NCBI GenBank assembly: GCA_026391715.1
Contig: JAPLDO010000018.1
Span: forward strand, 1-36,935
Direction: 5' to 3'
DNA from: Bacteroidota bacterium
GTDB taxonomy: Bacteria; Bacteroidota; Bacteroidia; Bacteroidales; FEN-979
DNA length: 36,935 bases
The number at the start of each line of letters is the position of its first letter. The first letter of the stretch is position 1. The notes under the pieces are model-generated. The model did not search any database and was not told where the DNA came from. It saw only the letters and a list, made by a program, of their open reading frames with translations. A program made the translations under genes and the position numbers. This document shows positions 7,571-15,970 of this stretch, piece by piece.

Positions 7571-7578
7571 CAAAAATA
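7571..7578 (-). promoter_or_regulatory. -7-like promoter element for tatC
   Basis: The minus strand reads TATTTTTG, matching TAnnTTTG, 19 nt before the tatC start. It is divergent to the element at 7614-7621. Confidence 0.4.
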
Positions 7579-7613
7579 CAGATAAAAAAACTTATGTTGT
7601 CGGGAATAGCATT

Positions 7614-7621
7614 TATCTTTG
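7614..7621 (+). promoter_or_regulatory. -7-like promoter element for the Lys/Glu-rich small protein
   Basis: TATCTTTG matches TAnnTTTG and lies 24 nt before the ATG at 7646. A TTG occurs 14 nt upstream, shorter than the usual spacing. Confidence 0.45.
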
Positions 7622-7645
7622 TATATTTGAATAAACATATCTATT

Positions 7646-7936
7646 ATGGCAGAACGTGAAATTTTCCTTGAACAAATGCTCAAGGTATTAAAGGATATTG
7701 AAACCAATACCTGCGACAAACAGTTTTTCCCCGATACCAAACTGCTCGAAAAGAAGTTAGATCACATCATCGAACTTCACGAAAAAGAGATCGAGTTACT
7801 GAAGGTTCTCACCAACGATCGTTGCACATGTAAAAAGAGCAAGACCAGAAAAGAGAAGAAAGAGAAGAAAGAAAAGATAGAGAAGACTGAGGAGAAAGAG
7901 AAGAAACCAAAAAAGGAAAAAAAAGGGAAAGGTTAG
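7646..7936 (+). CDS. Small Lys/Glu-rich coiled-coil protein of unknown function
   Basis: I do not recognise this 96-residue protein. Residues 1-55 look like an amphipathic helix or coiled coil (ILEQMLKVLKDIE, LLEKKLDHIIELHEKEIELLKVL). A CTCKK motif follows, then a very basic low-complexity tail (~residues 65-96) of KEKKEKKEK type. No signal peptide or TM segment is seen. Such tails bind nucleic acid or acidic surfaces, but that is only a possibility. It has its own promoter-like element, divergent from tatC. Its stop overlaps that of the convergent metal-sensor-like gene in a TTAG tetranucleotide. Confidence 0.65.
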   Translation: MAEREIFLEQMLKVLKDIETNTCDKQFFPDTKLLEKKLDHIIELHEKEIELLKVLTNDRCTCKKSKTRKEKKEKKEKIEKTEEKEKKPKKEKKGKG

Positions 7937-8463
7937 TTTTGGCAGGCTGAATCTCTCTTATTCATGCCTTGACGATGTCGGTATTGCATTGGGTTCCCCT
8001 GCATCGGACAACCATACAAATCGCGATAAAGCGCCGATAAGCGGTGTGCCTGTTCGGGAGTGCATACTTTTTTCAACTGAAGGTATTGGTTAATATTTTT
8101 CTGCTGGATTTCCATCTGTAGAAGTGATAATGTTTTCACCACCTGGTTCAGAAAAACTGTATCAGGTTTATCCCCATCGAGTTCCGAAAGAATGATTTCG
8201 CGTTTTTCCCTGATAGCTGCCACTATTGGTTCAGCCAGTTTCCGGTATTCATCATTAATTTGTGTAACCTTCCCGGTTTGGTCGGGTGTAAGCCGAAGTT
8301 CACTGGTGAAGTCACATCCGCTCTTTTCTCCCTTCGGACAACATACCACATTAGCCTGATTCTGTTTTGAGAAGAGAAAAAAACTGACAAGCGCTGAAAC
8401 AGTGATTACAATTAGTACAATCAATGTCCAGAAAACAAACCGGTGTTTTGCAAAAAAATTCAT
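7933..8463 (-). CDS. Membrane-anchored Spy/CpxP-like periplasmic (heavy-metal sensor) protein
   Basis: The 176-residue protein has one N-terminal TM anchor (residues ~9-31), then a Cys-containing stretch (VVCCPKGEKSGC). The helical domain contains LTPDQTGKVTQINDEYR and VCTPEQAHRLSALYRDLYG, two copies of the L-T-x-x-Q-type motif of the Spy/CpxP and CnrX/ZraP-like family. The C-terminus is Cys/Met-rich (GCPMQGNPMQYRHRQGM, ending in SACQN), consistent with metal binding. It is the last gene after the sigma and anti-sigma genes, 5 nt downstream, so it is probably a periplasmic sensor or modulator of that sigma system. The metal is not predictable. Confidence 0.75.
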   Translation of the reverse strand: MNFFAKHRFVFWTLIVLIVITVSALVSFFLFSKQNQANVVCCPKGEKSGCDFTSELRLTPDQTGKVTQINDEYRKLAEPIVAAIREKREIILSELDGDKPDTVFLNQVVKTLSLLQMEIQQKNINQYLQLKKVCTPEQAHRLSALYRDLYGCPMQGNPMQYRHRQGMNKRDSACQN

Positions 8464-8468
8464 GGGTG

Positions 8469-8810
8469 TTATTTGTTAAAATTCAGGATATTATTTTCAT
8501 CTGTAATTTCTGAAATAAAAAGGCTGGTTCTCAGGCTCTGAAGATTCTTCGTTTTGGCTACTTCTATGTCATTCCTGTTATTGCCGGTACGTGCGGCAAA
8601 AGAACCAATCAGTACCCCGGCGATTAGTGCAAGCGAGATGGCAATAGGTTGAAATATCCTTGTCCAGACAGGAAAGCCGGAAGTTTTTGGCGTCAGAAAC
8701 TCTGATTCGATCCGTTGAAGAATCTTTGTAGCCTGGAAAGGGTTTGGTTCGGCTGCTTTTTCCAGGGCTATGATCTCGTCAAGGCGTTTCTGGAAATGTG
8801 AATCTTCCAT
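8469..8810 (-). CDS. Putative anti-sigma factor (single-TM protein)
   Basis: The start is taken as ATG at 8810 (113 residues), 2 nt after the sigma factor stop; a TTG two codons upstream is less likely. The cytoplasmic N-terminus (~1-45) has helices like HFQKRLDEIIALEKA and FQATKILQRIESEF. One TM segment follows (PIAISLALIAGVLIGSFAA, ~residues 53-71), then a short periplasmic tail. No HxxxCxxC zinc motif is seen. The size, topology and position directly after an ECF sigma gene suggest a membrane anti-sigma factor. No specific family could be named from the sequence. Confidence 0.65.
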   Translation of the reverse strand: MEDSHFQKRLDEIIALEKAAEPNPFQATKILQRIESEFLTPKTSGFPVWTRIFQPIAISLALIAGVLIGSFAARTGNNRNDIEVAKTKNLQSLRTSLFISEITDENNILNFNK

Positions 8811-8812
8811 AA

Positions 8813-9391
8813 TCAATTTTTTTTATATTCAGGAAAATGTGCAATAAGCTGTGTGTGAAGGTTTGATTTGGCGCGGTGAATCAATGATTCAACTGCCGCC
8901 AGACTTAAATTCATGATTTCTGCAACTTGTTTATACGCCTGGTCGTCAAACTTATGCAGAACAAAGGCGATACGCTGATTTTCCGGCAATTTATTAATAG
9001 CGTCGTGTAGCATTTTTTTATTTTCTTTCTCTTCCTGACCAAGGGAAGTTTCATTAGCGTAAGGTTCAGGTATGGAATGATTTCCAGAAAAGCCAATAAT
9101 TGATTCCAATCTGATTAAAAATCCGCGGCGTTTGTTTTTTTTCAACTGATTCAGCGATCTGTTTACCGTGATGCGGTAGATCCATGTTTCAAGAGTTGAA
9201 GAGTTTCTGAAAGTATGGATTGAGCGGATAATTTCGAGAAATATTTCCTGCGACAGGTCTTCGGCATCCTCCATGTTTCCAAGAAAATGGAAAGCCGTTT
9301 TAATAACGCCCCGCTGGTATCTGATTACGAGGTATTGAAAGGCTGTGCGCTCACACTTCAGGATACCTTCGATCAATTCCGGGTCGGTCAT
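8813..9391 (-). CDS. ECF-type RNA polymerase sigma-70 factor
   Basis: The start is taken as ATG at 9391 (MTDPELIEGILKCERTAFQ, 192 residues); the open frame extends six codons upstream to a TTG that overlaps the terminator stem. Region 2 is visible as YQRGVIKTAFHFLGNMEDAEDLSQEIFLEII and TLETWIYRITVNRSLNQLKK. Region 4 is LPENQRIAFVLHKFDDQAYKQVAEIMNLSLAAVESLIHRAKSNL, with a normal HTH. Role: directs RNA polymerase to a stress regulon. It is followed by the putative anti-sigma factor and the Spy/CpxP-like protein, together a plausible envelope or metal-stress signalling unit. A Rho-independent terminator immediately precedes it. Confidence 0.93.
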   Translation of the reverse strand: MTDPELIEGILKCERTAFQYLVIRYQRGVIKTAFHFLGNMEDAEDLSQEIFLEIIRSIHTFRNSSTLETWIYRITVNRSLNQLKKNKRRGFLIRLESIIGFSGNHSIPEPYANETSLGQEEKENKKMLHDAINKLPENQRIAFVLHKFDDQAYKQVAEIMNLSLAAVESLIHRAKSNLHTQLIAHFPEYKKN

Positions 9392-9400
9392 GCAGGGGTT

Positions 9401-9444
9401 AAAAAACAAAGAGGATATGCCGTTTCCCGACTTATCCTCTTTGT
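9401..9444 (-). terminator. Rho-independent terminator between the Cys-rich gene and the sigma gene
   Basis: Minus-strand 12-bp perfect stem: ACAAAGAGGATA (9444-9433) pairs with TATCCTCTTTGT (9417-9406), with a 15-nt loop, followed by a run of T (9406-9401). It ends the Cys-rich transcript 17 nt after its stop. It may also act as an attenuator for the sigma operon, whose start is 10 nt further on. Confidence 0.8.
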
Positions 9445-9460
9445 AAGTTCATCAAAGTAA

Positions 9461-9874
9461 TTATTTGGTTGGTTGAGGCGCCGGAGTTCCCGTGCGGGCG
9501 GAACATCCGCTCATGCCCTTTCCGCAACCTGTTCCGCAACCGTTACCGCTTTTCTCACCTTTACCACAGCAATTACCGTTGCCGGTTCCTGATCCGCAAC
9601 CTGTTCCTTTATCTTTACAATTTTTACTATTGTGGTCGCATACGCCTTCGCCGGTTTTACCTTTACAACTGGTTGCCTGCGAACATGTTCCTTTAGATTC
9701 ATGTTTATCGCAAATCCCGTTTTTGTTTGCGTCAACAAATTTTCCGGGAGCTTCAACCGTTGATTTGGTTGCCTTTTTCGGGAGCGTTGTATTCGAAGCT
9801 ACCTGCGACATTCCCATCCCGGCAATAAGCAACGCCATGGCAAGGGTTAAAATAATTTTCGATACTGTTTTCAT
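9461..9874 (-). CDS. Secreted Cys/Gly-rich protein of unknown function
   Basis: The 137-residue product has a clear signal peptide (MKTVSKIILTLAMALLIAGMGMSQ). Around residues 46-58 is FVDANKNGICDKHE, an EF-hand/dockerin-like Ca loop often seen at the start of small Bacteroidota Cys-rich exported proteins. The rest is Gly/Cys/Lys-rich with over a dozen cysteines in CC, GC and CGxGCG contexts (GTGCGSGTGNGNCCGKG, GCGTGCGKGMSGC). That composition suggests metal binding or a disulfide-rich fold. I know no named family for it. It is upstream of and co-oriented with the ECF sigma group, which also carries Cys/Met-rich periplasmic segments, so a shared metal or redox theme is plausible. Confidence 0.7.
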   Translation of the reverse strand: MKTVSKIILTLAMALLIAGMGMSQVASNTTLPKKATKSTVEAPGKFVDANKNGICDKHESKGTCSQATSCKGKTGEGVCDHNSKNCKDKGTGCGSGTGNGNCCGKGEKSGNGCGTGCGKGMSGCSARTGTPAPQPTK

Positions 9875-9969
9875 AACTATTGGTTTTAAGTGTTAAAATG
9901 GTTGATTTAACAATTAGACAACCAGACGGGGAAAAACTTGCGGAGAATTGAAAAAAAAGTTAAAAATAT

Positions 9970-11433
9970 TCAGAATTGCAGATTAAACCAGGAATCGGAG
10001 GTTATGTCGGAAGCAAATTCATTCTTGTAACTGAATTCGTTAGTGTGTTTATTGTAGATGTAATCCAGTTCCCAATCAAGATGGAGCTCTGCGATTTGCC
10101 GGATAGCGTCAATTATAAACCGGAGTTCCTCGTCAGTCATTGTTGGATGCAGCGAAAGCCTGACCCAACCTGGTTTTTCAGACAAATCGCCCTCGTTTAT
10201 TTTATCGGTGATGTTTTTGGAGGTTTCATAGCTCACGCTCAGCAGGTAATGTCCGTAAGTGCCAGCACAGGCGCAGCCGCCTCGAACCTGGATTCCAAAC
10301 CGGTCGCTGAGCAGCCGCACAATCAAATTGTAATGAATTGAATCGATGTAAAAAGAGATTACTCCCAGCCTATCCTGAATATTTTCAGCCAGCAGGTGCA
10401 AACCTGGAATAAGGGGAAGTTCTCTGAAAGCAATTTCGATCAGATATTTTTCCCTTTCGCGCATTTTTTCAACTCCCATGGAGGCTTTAAGTTCCAGAGC
10501 CAACGCAGTGCGGATTGCCTGTAAAAAGCCGGGCGTTCCCCCATCTTCGCGCACTTCGATATCGTCAATAAATTTGTATTCGCCCCAGCGATTTGTCCAG
10601 TCAACAGTGCCTCCTCCCGGCTGATCGGGAACTTTCAAGGTATATAACAAGGAGTCGAATATCAAAACGCCGGATGAACCCGGACCTCCCAGAAATTTAT
10701 GCGGCGAAAAGAAAATTGCATCCAGTTTTTCCATCGGGTCGCCGGGATGCATGTTTATATTATCGTAAGGCGCTGAGGCGGCAAAATCAACGAATACCAG
10801 ACCGCCATACTCATGCATCAACCGCGCCATCTGATAAATGGGAGTACGAATGCCGGTAACATTGGAGCAGGCTGTGAATGAACCTATTTTTCGTTTCCGG
10901 TTTTTATATTTTTCGAGAGAACTTTTAAGATGGTCAAGGCTAAAAAGAAGGTCGTCGCCGGGTTCGATTACAACAACTTCAGCGCTGGTTTCGTACCAGG
11001 AAGTCTGGTTTGAATGATGCTCCATGTGAGTAATGAAAACTACGGGAGGCTCCGTTTCACGAATACATGGCTGCTTTGAAATCTCTCCGCAGGTTTTTAG
11101 TCCTAAGATTCGCTGGAATTTAACAATAGCGCCGGTCATGCCAAACCCGGTTGTTATAATAACGTCATCCTCGCCGGCATTTACATGTTTTTTAATCAGA
11201 TGATGAGCATGGTGGTATGCCTCGGTCATCAACCGTCCGTTTTCACTGGTTTCAGTATGGGTATTGCCAATAAACGGACCGATTTTACCGAGAATGATCT
11301 CTTCGATAGGATGATAAAGCCGTCCACTTGCAATCCAATCGGCATAGATCATTTTTTTTATCCCGTAAGGAGTTCTATAAGACGCATCGGCGCCAACAAT
11401 GTTATCACGGAAGCGCTTAAAATACATTTCCAT
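9970..11433 (-). CDS. Class V aminotransferase, cysteine desulfurase/selenocysteine lyase-like (long form)
   Basis: The 487-residue protein has the fold-type I PLP signature: TGFGMTGAIVKF (phosphate region), THMEHHSNQTSW (H139/H140, ring stacking), VFVDFAAS with D216, and the Schiff-base lysine K246 in FFSPHKFLGG. The likely catalytic loop is RGGCACAGTYGHYLL, with a C-x-C-A-G motif rather than the HCAQP of SufS. It is longer than SufS (~406 residues). Known role of the family: take sulfur from cysteine (or Se from selenocysteine) as a persulfide. No SufBCD or IscU gene is adjacent, so the recipient is unknown. An upstream tatA on the same strand is 58 nt away. Confidence 0.8.
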   Translation of the reverse strand: MEMYFKRFRDNIVGADASYRTPYGIKKMIYADWIASGRLYHPIEEIILGKIGPFIGNTHTETSENGRLMTEAYHHAHHLIKKHVNAGEDDVIITTGFGMTGAIVKFQRILGLKTCGEISKQPCIRETEPPVVFITHMEHHSNQTSWYETSAEVVVIEPGDDLLFSLDHLKSSLEKYKNRKRKIGSFTACSNVTGIRTPIYQMARLMHEYGGLVFVDFAASAPYDNINMHPGDPMEKLDAIFFSPHKFLGGPGSSGVLIFDSLLYTLKVPDQPGGGTVDWTNRWGEYKFIDDIEVREDGGTPGFLQAIRTALALELKASMGVEKMREREKYLIEIAFRELPLIPGLHLLAENIQDRLGVISFYIDSIHYNLIVRLLSDRFGIQVRGGCACAGTYGHYLLSVSYETSKNITDKINEGDLSEKPGWVRLSLHPTMTDEELRFIIDAIRQIAELHLDWELDYIYNKHTNEFSYKNEFASDITSDSWFNLQF

Positions 11434-11491
11434 TTTTACGGGATAATCAGGTTGAAAAACCTGTTTGATTACGAATCTGAGGAAAAAAGGA

Positions 11492-11719
11492 TTACGGTTT
11501 CTTTTCCGCTTGCTCGACCGGAGGGTTTTTTTCGATTGGCTTCTTAAACTCTTCTTCCATTCCTTCCATGCCGTCTTTGAAGCTTTTAACTCCTTTACCT
11601 AGTCCTTTCATGAGTTCAGGAATTTTTTTTCCACCAAAAAGAAGAAGGACGACAAGGGCGATCAGCAGCAATTCTGTAGTGCCAAGTCCGAATATTAATA
11701 AAATGTAACCTGATGTCAT
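11492..11719 (-). CDS. tatA: Twin-arginine translocase subunit TatA/TatE family
   Basis: The 75-residue protein has the family architecture: a short N-terminus, one TM helix ([25 protein letters not shown]), the FGGKK-P hinge, an amphipathic helix ([24 protein letters not shown]) and a charged Pro/Lys tail. [17 protein letters not shown] with [10 protein letters not shown] points to TatA rather than TatB. It would form the pore with TatC at 6715-7551. It lies between queA and the desulfurase gene on the same strand, 50 nt after queA. A -7-like element is in that gap. Confidence 0.95.
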   Translation of the reverse strand: MTSGYILLIFGLGTTELLLIALVVLLLFGGKKIPELMKGLGKGVKSFKDGMEGMEEEFKKPIEKNPPVEQAEKKP

Positions 11720-11746
11720 TGGAGGTGTTTTTAAACCGATTTAATG

Positions 11747-11754
11747 CAAAGGTA
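11747..11754 (-). promoter_or_regulatory. -7-like promoter element for tatA
   Basis: The minus strand reads TACCTTTG, matching TAnnTTTG, 27 nt before the tatA start and just after the queA stop. Confidence 0.45.
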
Positions 11755-11769
11755 CAAAGATGTGCGTTA

Positions 11770-13008
11770 TTATCCTCTTTTGGGCAAAAAAAAGAGGCAT
11801 GCATCGCCGTAACTTAGAAAACGGTATCCTTTAGCAAGGGCGAAATCATAAACCTCTTTCCATACTGGTCCAATCATTGCCGCCACAAGCAGGAGCAGAG
11901 TGCTTTGAGGTACATGGAAGTTGGTAATCAGTCCGGAAAGTAGGCGATAACGATATCCTGGCACAATCATCAAACGGGTTTCTCCAGAATAGGAATCCAG
12001 ATCATTTTTCTTCAGATATTTTAGCAGCGATTCCAGGGATTGATATGACGGAATATCTGCGGAGTGATTATTCTGGTATGGCGTCCATTGCGACACTATG
12101 GGATGATTAAGCGTATCTCCGTTTGAAAGCCGGCAACCCAGCCAGTACAAACTTTCGAGTGTTCGGGCTGCCGTTGTGCCAACTGCAAAAACTGGACGAT
12201 CAATGTTTTCCAGTAGTTGCTCAATGGTTTCTCTGCTCACAATGATTTTCTCAGGGTGCATCAGATGGTCTCCGATCAATTCGGTAATTACCGGACGAAA
12301 AGTGCCGGCGCCCACATGAAGCGTTACATTCAGGCTCTGAATATTTTTCTGCCGGAGACTTTCCAACACGCCTTCCGTAAAATGAAGTCCGGCAGTGGGC
12401 GCTGCAACCGATCCATCCTTTGCAGCATAAATAGTTTGATAGCGGTCAATATCAGAAATTTCGGGAGTCCGGTTGATGTAAGGAGGCAGAGGCGTCAATC
12501 CTGCAAGTTCAAGCACAGCGCTAAAAGAGATTTCCGGAGGGTCCCATTCAAACAGGACGCTATGACTGCCATCTTTCAAATCGGAAGTTCTGGTAGCTGA
12601 AAGATTATAAGTTTGTCCCTCGCTGATAACCTGAAGGATAAGCGTTCCGGTTTTCCATCTTTTGAGGTTGCCAATTAAACATTTCCAGGTTGTTCCTGAT
12701 TTTTGCAGGAATGCTGTTTGCAATTCTGCTGACGGAGCGAGAGGCTCAAGACAGAATATTTCAACAGCCGCGCCGGTGGACTTGTGAAATATGAGACGGG
12801 TACGGATAACGCGGGTATTATTGAATACCAATAAACTATGTTCGGGAAGATGGCAGGCGATATTGGAAAACACATCCTGACTAATCTGCCGGTTCCGGTA
12901 AATCAGAAGTTTAGATTCATCTCTTTCCTGCAACGGAAATTGCGCAATCCGGTCTTCCGGTAGATTATAGTGATAATCTGCAATTCTGATTTGGGTTGGA
13001 TCATTCAT
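11770..13008 (-). CDS. queA: S-adenosylmethionine:tRNA ribosyltransferase-isomerase QueA
   Basis: The start is chosen at ATG 13008 (412 residues) because the conserved sequence begins at MNDPTQIRIADYHYNLPEDRIAQFP; the frame continues nine codons upstream to a GTG. Family hallmarks are LPEDRIAQFPLQERDESKLL, LLVFNNTRVIRTRL, AAPTAGLHFTEGVLESL (the classic motif), VTLHVGAGTFRPV, GTTAARTLESLYW, LITNFHVPQSTLLLLVAAMIG and a terminal FLSYGDACLF. Role: transfers and isomerises the ribosyl moiety of SAM to 7-aminomethyl-7-deazaguanine in tRNA, forming epoxyqueuosine (queuosine pathway). No other que genes are in the window. The C-terminal YGDACLF replaces the usual YGDAMLI, a minor variation. Confidence 0.96.
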   Translation of the reverse strand: MNDPTQIRIADYHYNLPEDRIAQFPLQERDESKLLIYRNRQISQDVFSNIACHLPEHSLLVFNNTRVIRTRLIFHKSTGAAVEIFCLEPLAPSAELQTAFLQKSGTTWKCLIGNLKRWKTGTLILQVISEGQTYNLSATRTSDLKDGSHSVLFEWDPPEISFSAVLELAGLTPLPPYINRTPEISDIDRYQTIYAAKDGSVAAPTAGLHFTEGVLESLRQKNIQSLNVTLHVGAGTFRPVITELIGDHLMHPEKIIVSRETIEQLLENIDRPVFAVGTTAARTLESLYWLGCRLSNGDTLNHPIVSQWTPYQNNHSADIPSYQSLESLLKYLKKNDLDSYSGETRLMIVPGYRYRLLSGLITNFHVPQSTLLLLVAAMIGPVWKEVYDFALAKGYRFLSYGDACLFFLPKRG

Positions 13009-13044
13009 ACAGTTTCTTTCGGATACTTGGCGCACATTGAAATA

Positions 13045-14268
13045 TCAGTGTTTTTCGGAAGTAAAGAAGTTAGGTTTGTAGGTTAACATGATGTAGGCAT
13101 ACTGAGCCCATTTGCTCGTACCCTCTTTCAAACTATTCAGTCGCTCCATTGTTGAGGTTGGAATAAAAAAACAATAGGCGGCATTTATCTCAAAGTTTTT
13201 AACCGGTTTGTATATCGCCATTAAATCAATTTCCGATCCGAGGTGTTTTTTAACTGCAATATAAGGAACTTCCCCTGGTTTACTTATCGTAATGGGAAGA
13301 TATCCCTGTGCCAGACCAAAATACCTGTAGGTTGCCTCAAGTGAAGTTTTTCCGCCCAGTTTAAATGTAGCTCGCGCATACAGGTCGGTCAATCCGGCGC
13401 CCTCGCCAGTGGTCATTAAGGACGAAAACATATCCATATATCCATAAAACCCATGACTGGTTGGGTATAATGTTGAGAATGCGGTTGATTTGGTTAACCT
13501 TCCATACAGTTGAGTTGGATAGGATGTAGTAACTGGCGTAATTGTAGGAATGACAGTAGTTCCAATGGTGTCGTGATTGGTATTTACAACATATAGCGTA
13601 TCGTTGCGCAAAATTTTATTTACGCTGTTTGGTTTTTGCATAACATCCAGTATTCCGAGGAAACTGATAGTAAGTTTATCTCCGTAGAATTTCTTTTGTT
13701 CATACAGATATGCCATGTATTTGTAATTTTTCAACGGGTATGAGGCGAGAAAAGCCGACGCCGGCGCAGTATTATTAATGGCAAAACCGAAATCGCCGCG
13801 GTATCCTTTTGATTCGTTTTCCCATTGCGCAATGGCAACATCATGCGACGCGCCTTTTGGACCCCAATTGGAATTTCCGAGCAACCTCCCATCATCATAA
13901 ACCAACTCGGTACGCCCGACTTTTATGGCAAAACCTTTGGCAAAACTATACCTGAACCAGCCTTCATAAATGTTGATGGTGTTTCTGGTAATTGTATCCG
14001 ACGAGTAGTTATTCTCGCCAAATACATAAGCCTGCTGGATAGAAAACCTGGCGGTAAACTGATCGTTTTTGTAATCAAAAATCAGTCTGTTGCGCCCAAG
14101 AATAGCGAGGTATGGCGTTTTACTGGAATCCCTTAGTTTCGTATAACCGTCGCGATATTCGAATCGCGGTCTGAATTCGCCTGAAATAGTGAACTGTGCC
14201 CTGAGCGCGCCCGAAAGCAAAAGGAAAAATAAGCCAAAGAGAAATGTGGTTCGTTGCAATGTTTTCAT
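13045..14268 (-). CDS. Outer-membrane beta-barrel protein, alginate-export-family porin
   Basis: The 407-residue protein has a signal peptide (MKTLQRTTFLFGLFFLLLSGALRAQ). It is then rich in alternating aromatic beta strands. The opening FTISGEFRPRFEYRDGY and AILGRNRLIFDYKNDQFTARFSIQQAYVFGE, with the conserved YEGWFRYSFAKGFAIKVGRTELVYDDGRLLGNSNW, match the alginate_export (AlgE-like porin) family. It ends in a terminal strand (YAYIMLTYKPNF) plus a short tail. Role: probably a substrate-specific outer-membrane channel; the substrate is unknown and the family name does not imply alginate. It is transcribed toward queA with a 36-nt gap. A -7-like element lies at 14331-14338. Confidence 0.8.
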   Translation of the reverse strand: MKTLQRTTFLFGLFFLLLSGALRAQFTISGEFRPRFEYRDGYTKLRDSSKTPYLAILGRNRLIFDYKNDQFTARFSIQQAYVFGENNYSSDTITRNTINIYEGWFRYSFAKGFAIKVGRTELVYDDGRLLGNSNWGPKGASHDVAIAQWENESKGYRGDFGFAINNTAPASAFLASYPLKNYKYMAYLYEQKKFYGDKLTISFLGILDVMQKPNSVNKILRNDTLYVVNTNHDTIGTTVIPTITPVTTSYPTQLYGRLTKSTAFSTLYPTSHGFYGYMDMFSSLMTTGEGAGLTDLYARATFKLGGKTSLEATYRYFGLAQGYLPITISKPGEVPYIAVKKHLGSEIDLMAIYKPVKNFEINAAYCFFIPTSTMERLNSLKEGTSKWAQYAYIMLTYKPNFFTSEKH

Positions 14269-14330
14269 AATACGATGTTTATAAGATAACTAACTGGTTT
14301 TATTAATATTATGGTGGAGTTTTGAAGTGG

Positions 14331-14338
14331 CAAAAGTA
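14331..14338 (-). promoter_or_regulatory. -7-like promoter element for the porin gene
   Basis: The minus strand reads TACTTTTG, matching TAnnTTTG, 62 nt upstream of the porin ATG. It is divergent from the pssA element at 14380-14387. Confidence 0.45.
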
Positions 14339-14379
14339 GAGAAAAATTTTTACCGCTTTCCGATGTTTAAATAATAAGG

Positions 14380-14387
14380 TAACTTTG
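14380..14387 (+). promoter_or_regulatory. -7-like promoter element for pssA
   Basis: TAACTTTG matches TAnnTTTG and is 16 nt before the pssA ATG, implying a very short leader. Confidence 0.5.
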
Positions 14388-14403
14388 CATAAATTACCAG
14401 AAT

Positions 14404-15147
14404 ATGAAATTTAAGCAGTACGTCCCGAACGCCCTTACAACCATGAACCTTTTCAGTGGTCTGATTTCACTTATCATGACCATGCAAGGGAATTATGTCA
14501 CGGCATCCATATTTATTTTCATTGCCGCTGTGTTTGATTTTCTCGACGGGAATGCAGCCCGGTTACTGAAAGCCCATTCTGAACTGGGGAAACAGCTCGA
14601 TTCTTTGTCAGATATGGTTTCCTTTGGCGTTGCTCCTGGAATTATGATTTTCAGAATGATTTCGGCGAATTGCGCCGGAAGTTGCAATATTATGGAACAG
14701 ATGCACATAACTCCATACTTTGCAATGCTGATACCGGTTTGTTCGGCTTTGAGGCTGGCAAAATTCAACATTGATCTGCGTCAGGAAGTAAATTTTATCG
14801 GAATGCCAACTCCGGCAAACGCTTTGTTTTTTGCCTCAATCCCTTTGGTTTTGTATGTTCAGCCACAATTGTTCGCCCTGATTCATCTTGATTTTCTGGT
14901 TTCCTTCTTCTCAAATACAAGGGTTTTAACTTTGCTCGCCGTTTTCTTTTCTTATCTGCTAATCTCCGATTTCAGAATCTTCTCCATGAAATTTAAAAAT
15001 CTGAAATGGAAAGGAAATGAACTGAGATATATCCTTCTGATCAGTTCAGTCATACTGTTTTTACTCTTTTTCCTTAGCGCTATTCCGGCTATTATCGTGT
15101 TGTATGTATTACTGTCAATATTTTTTCAGAATTACATAAGCGATTAG
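14404..15147 (+). CDS. pssA: CDP-diacylglycerol--serine O-phosphatidyltransferase
   Basis: The 247-residue integral membrane protein carries the CDP-alcohol phosphotransferase motif D-G-x2-A-R-x8-G-x3-D-x3-D, seen as [20 protein letters not shown] and then LSD. Opening residues [14 protein letters not shown] and the following hydrophobic segments are typical of the Gram-positive/Bacteroidota type II PssA (about 240 residues). Role: makes phosphatidylserine, the precursor of phosphatidylethanolamine. The psd decarboxylase is not adjacent. Its stop overlaps that of the convergent lptB gene by 4 nt (TTAG). Confidence 0.93.
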   Translation: MKFKQYVPNALTTMNLFSGLISLIMTMQGNYVTASIFIFIAAVFDFLDGNAARLLKAHSELGKQLDSLSDMVSFGVAPGIMIFRMISANCAGSCNIMEQMHITPYFAMLIPVCSALRLAKFNIDLRQEVNFIGMPTPANALFFASIPLVLYVQPQLFALIHLDFLVSFFSNTRVLTLLAVFFSYLLISDFRIFSMKFKNLKWKGNELRYILLISSVILFLLFFLSAIPAIIVLYVLLSIFFQNYISD

Positions 15148-15866
15148 CGCAGTTCAAAATTCTGTCCAAGATAAACCTTACGCACATGGGGATCATCGGC
15201 AAGCTCCTTGCCGGTTCCCGCACGCAGAATGGAGCCTTCGAAAAGCAGATAAGAACGGTCGGTTATACTGAGAGTTTCGTGTACATTATGGTCGGTAATA
15301 AGAACCCCGATATTTTTTTCTTTCAGTCGGGTAACGATTTGTTGAATATCCTCAACGGCGATGGGATCAATTCCGGCAAACGGTTCGTCAAGTAAAACAA
15401 ACTTAGGATCAACCGCAAGCGACCGCGCAATTTCGCACCTTCTTCGCTCGCCGCCCGAAAGGGTAATTCCGTCGCTTTTTCTGACATGCTGTAGTCCAAA
15501 TTCATCGAGAAGCTTTTCGAGCCGCTCTTTCTGCCGATCTTTGGAAAGACCAGTAAATTCGAGGATTGCCTTGATGTTATCTTCCACGCTTAGTTTTCTG
15601 AAAATCGAAGCTTCCTGAGGCAAATAGCTGATGCCACGCTGGGCGCGCTTATACATCGGTTCGCGGGTAATATTGACGTCGTCAAGGAAAACATTACCCG
15701 AAAGCGGCTTGATCAGTCCAACGATAATGTAAAACGAAGTTGTTTTGCCGGCGCCGTTCGGACCAAGTAACCCAACTATTTCACCTTGTTTAAGTTCAAC
15801 GGAAACTTCATTGACAACGGTGCGTTTACGATATTTTTTAACAATTTTTTCGGTTCTTAGAATCAT
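15144..15866 (-). CDS. lptB: LPS export ABC transporter ATP-binding protein LptB
   Basis: The start is set at ATG 15866 ([13 protein letters not shown], 240 residues); the frame extends seven codons upstream with no family similarity. ABC ATPase motifs are Walker [11 protein letters not shown]-loop [13 protein letters not shown], signature LSGGERRR, Walker [13 protein letters not shown] and H-loop [10 protein letters not shown]. The [19 protein letters not shown] and [15 protein letters not shown] stretches are diagnostic of LptB. Role: energises LptFGC to extract LPS from the inner membrane. The partner genes are not in the window. Confidence 0.95.
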   Translation of the reverse strand: MILRTEKIVKKYRKRTVVNEVSVELKQGEIVGLLGPNGAGKTTSFYIIVGLIKPLSGNVFLDDVNITREPMYKRAQRGISYLPQEASIFRKLSVEDNIKAILEFTGLSKDRQKERLEKLLDEFGLQHVRKSDGITLSGGERRRCEIARSLAVDPKFVLLDEPFAGIDPIAVEDIQQIVTRLKEKNIGVLITDHNVHETLSITDRSYLLFEGSILRAGTGKELADDPHVRKVYLGQNFELR

Positions 15867-15970
15867 GCGCTTTTTTCCTAATGACAATTTTCAACTATGC
15901 TTCGACCGGGTATAAATTCGGTTTCTACAGGGGAAATTCGGAAAGGATGATTGAAAAGCAAAAATGGTTT

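Noticed and set aside
9492-9896. 134-residue + strand frame over the Cys-rich gene
   Set aside because: The Cys-rich protein on the minus strand has a good signal peptide, start and terminator; the + frame has none.
11448-11463. CAGGTT-GAAA-AACCTG hairpin between tatA and the desulfurase gene as a terminator
   Set aside because: No T-run follows on the minus strand, so it is a weak hairpin at best.
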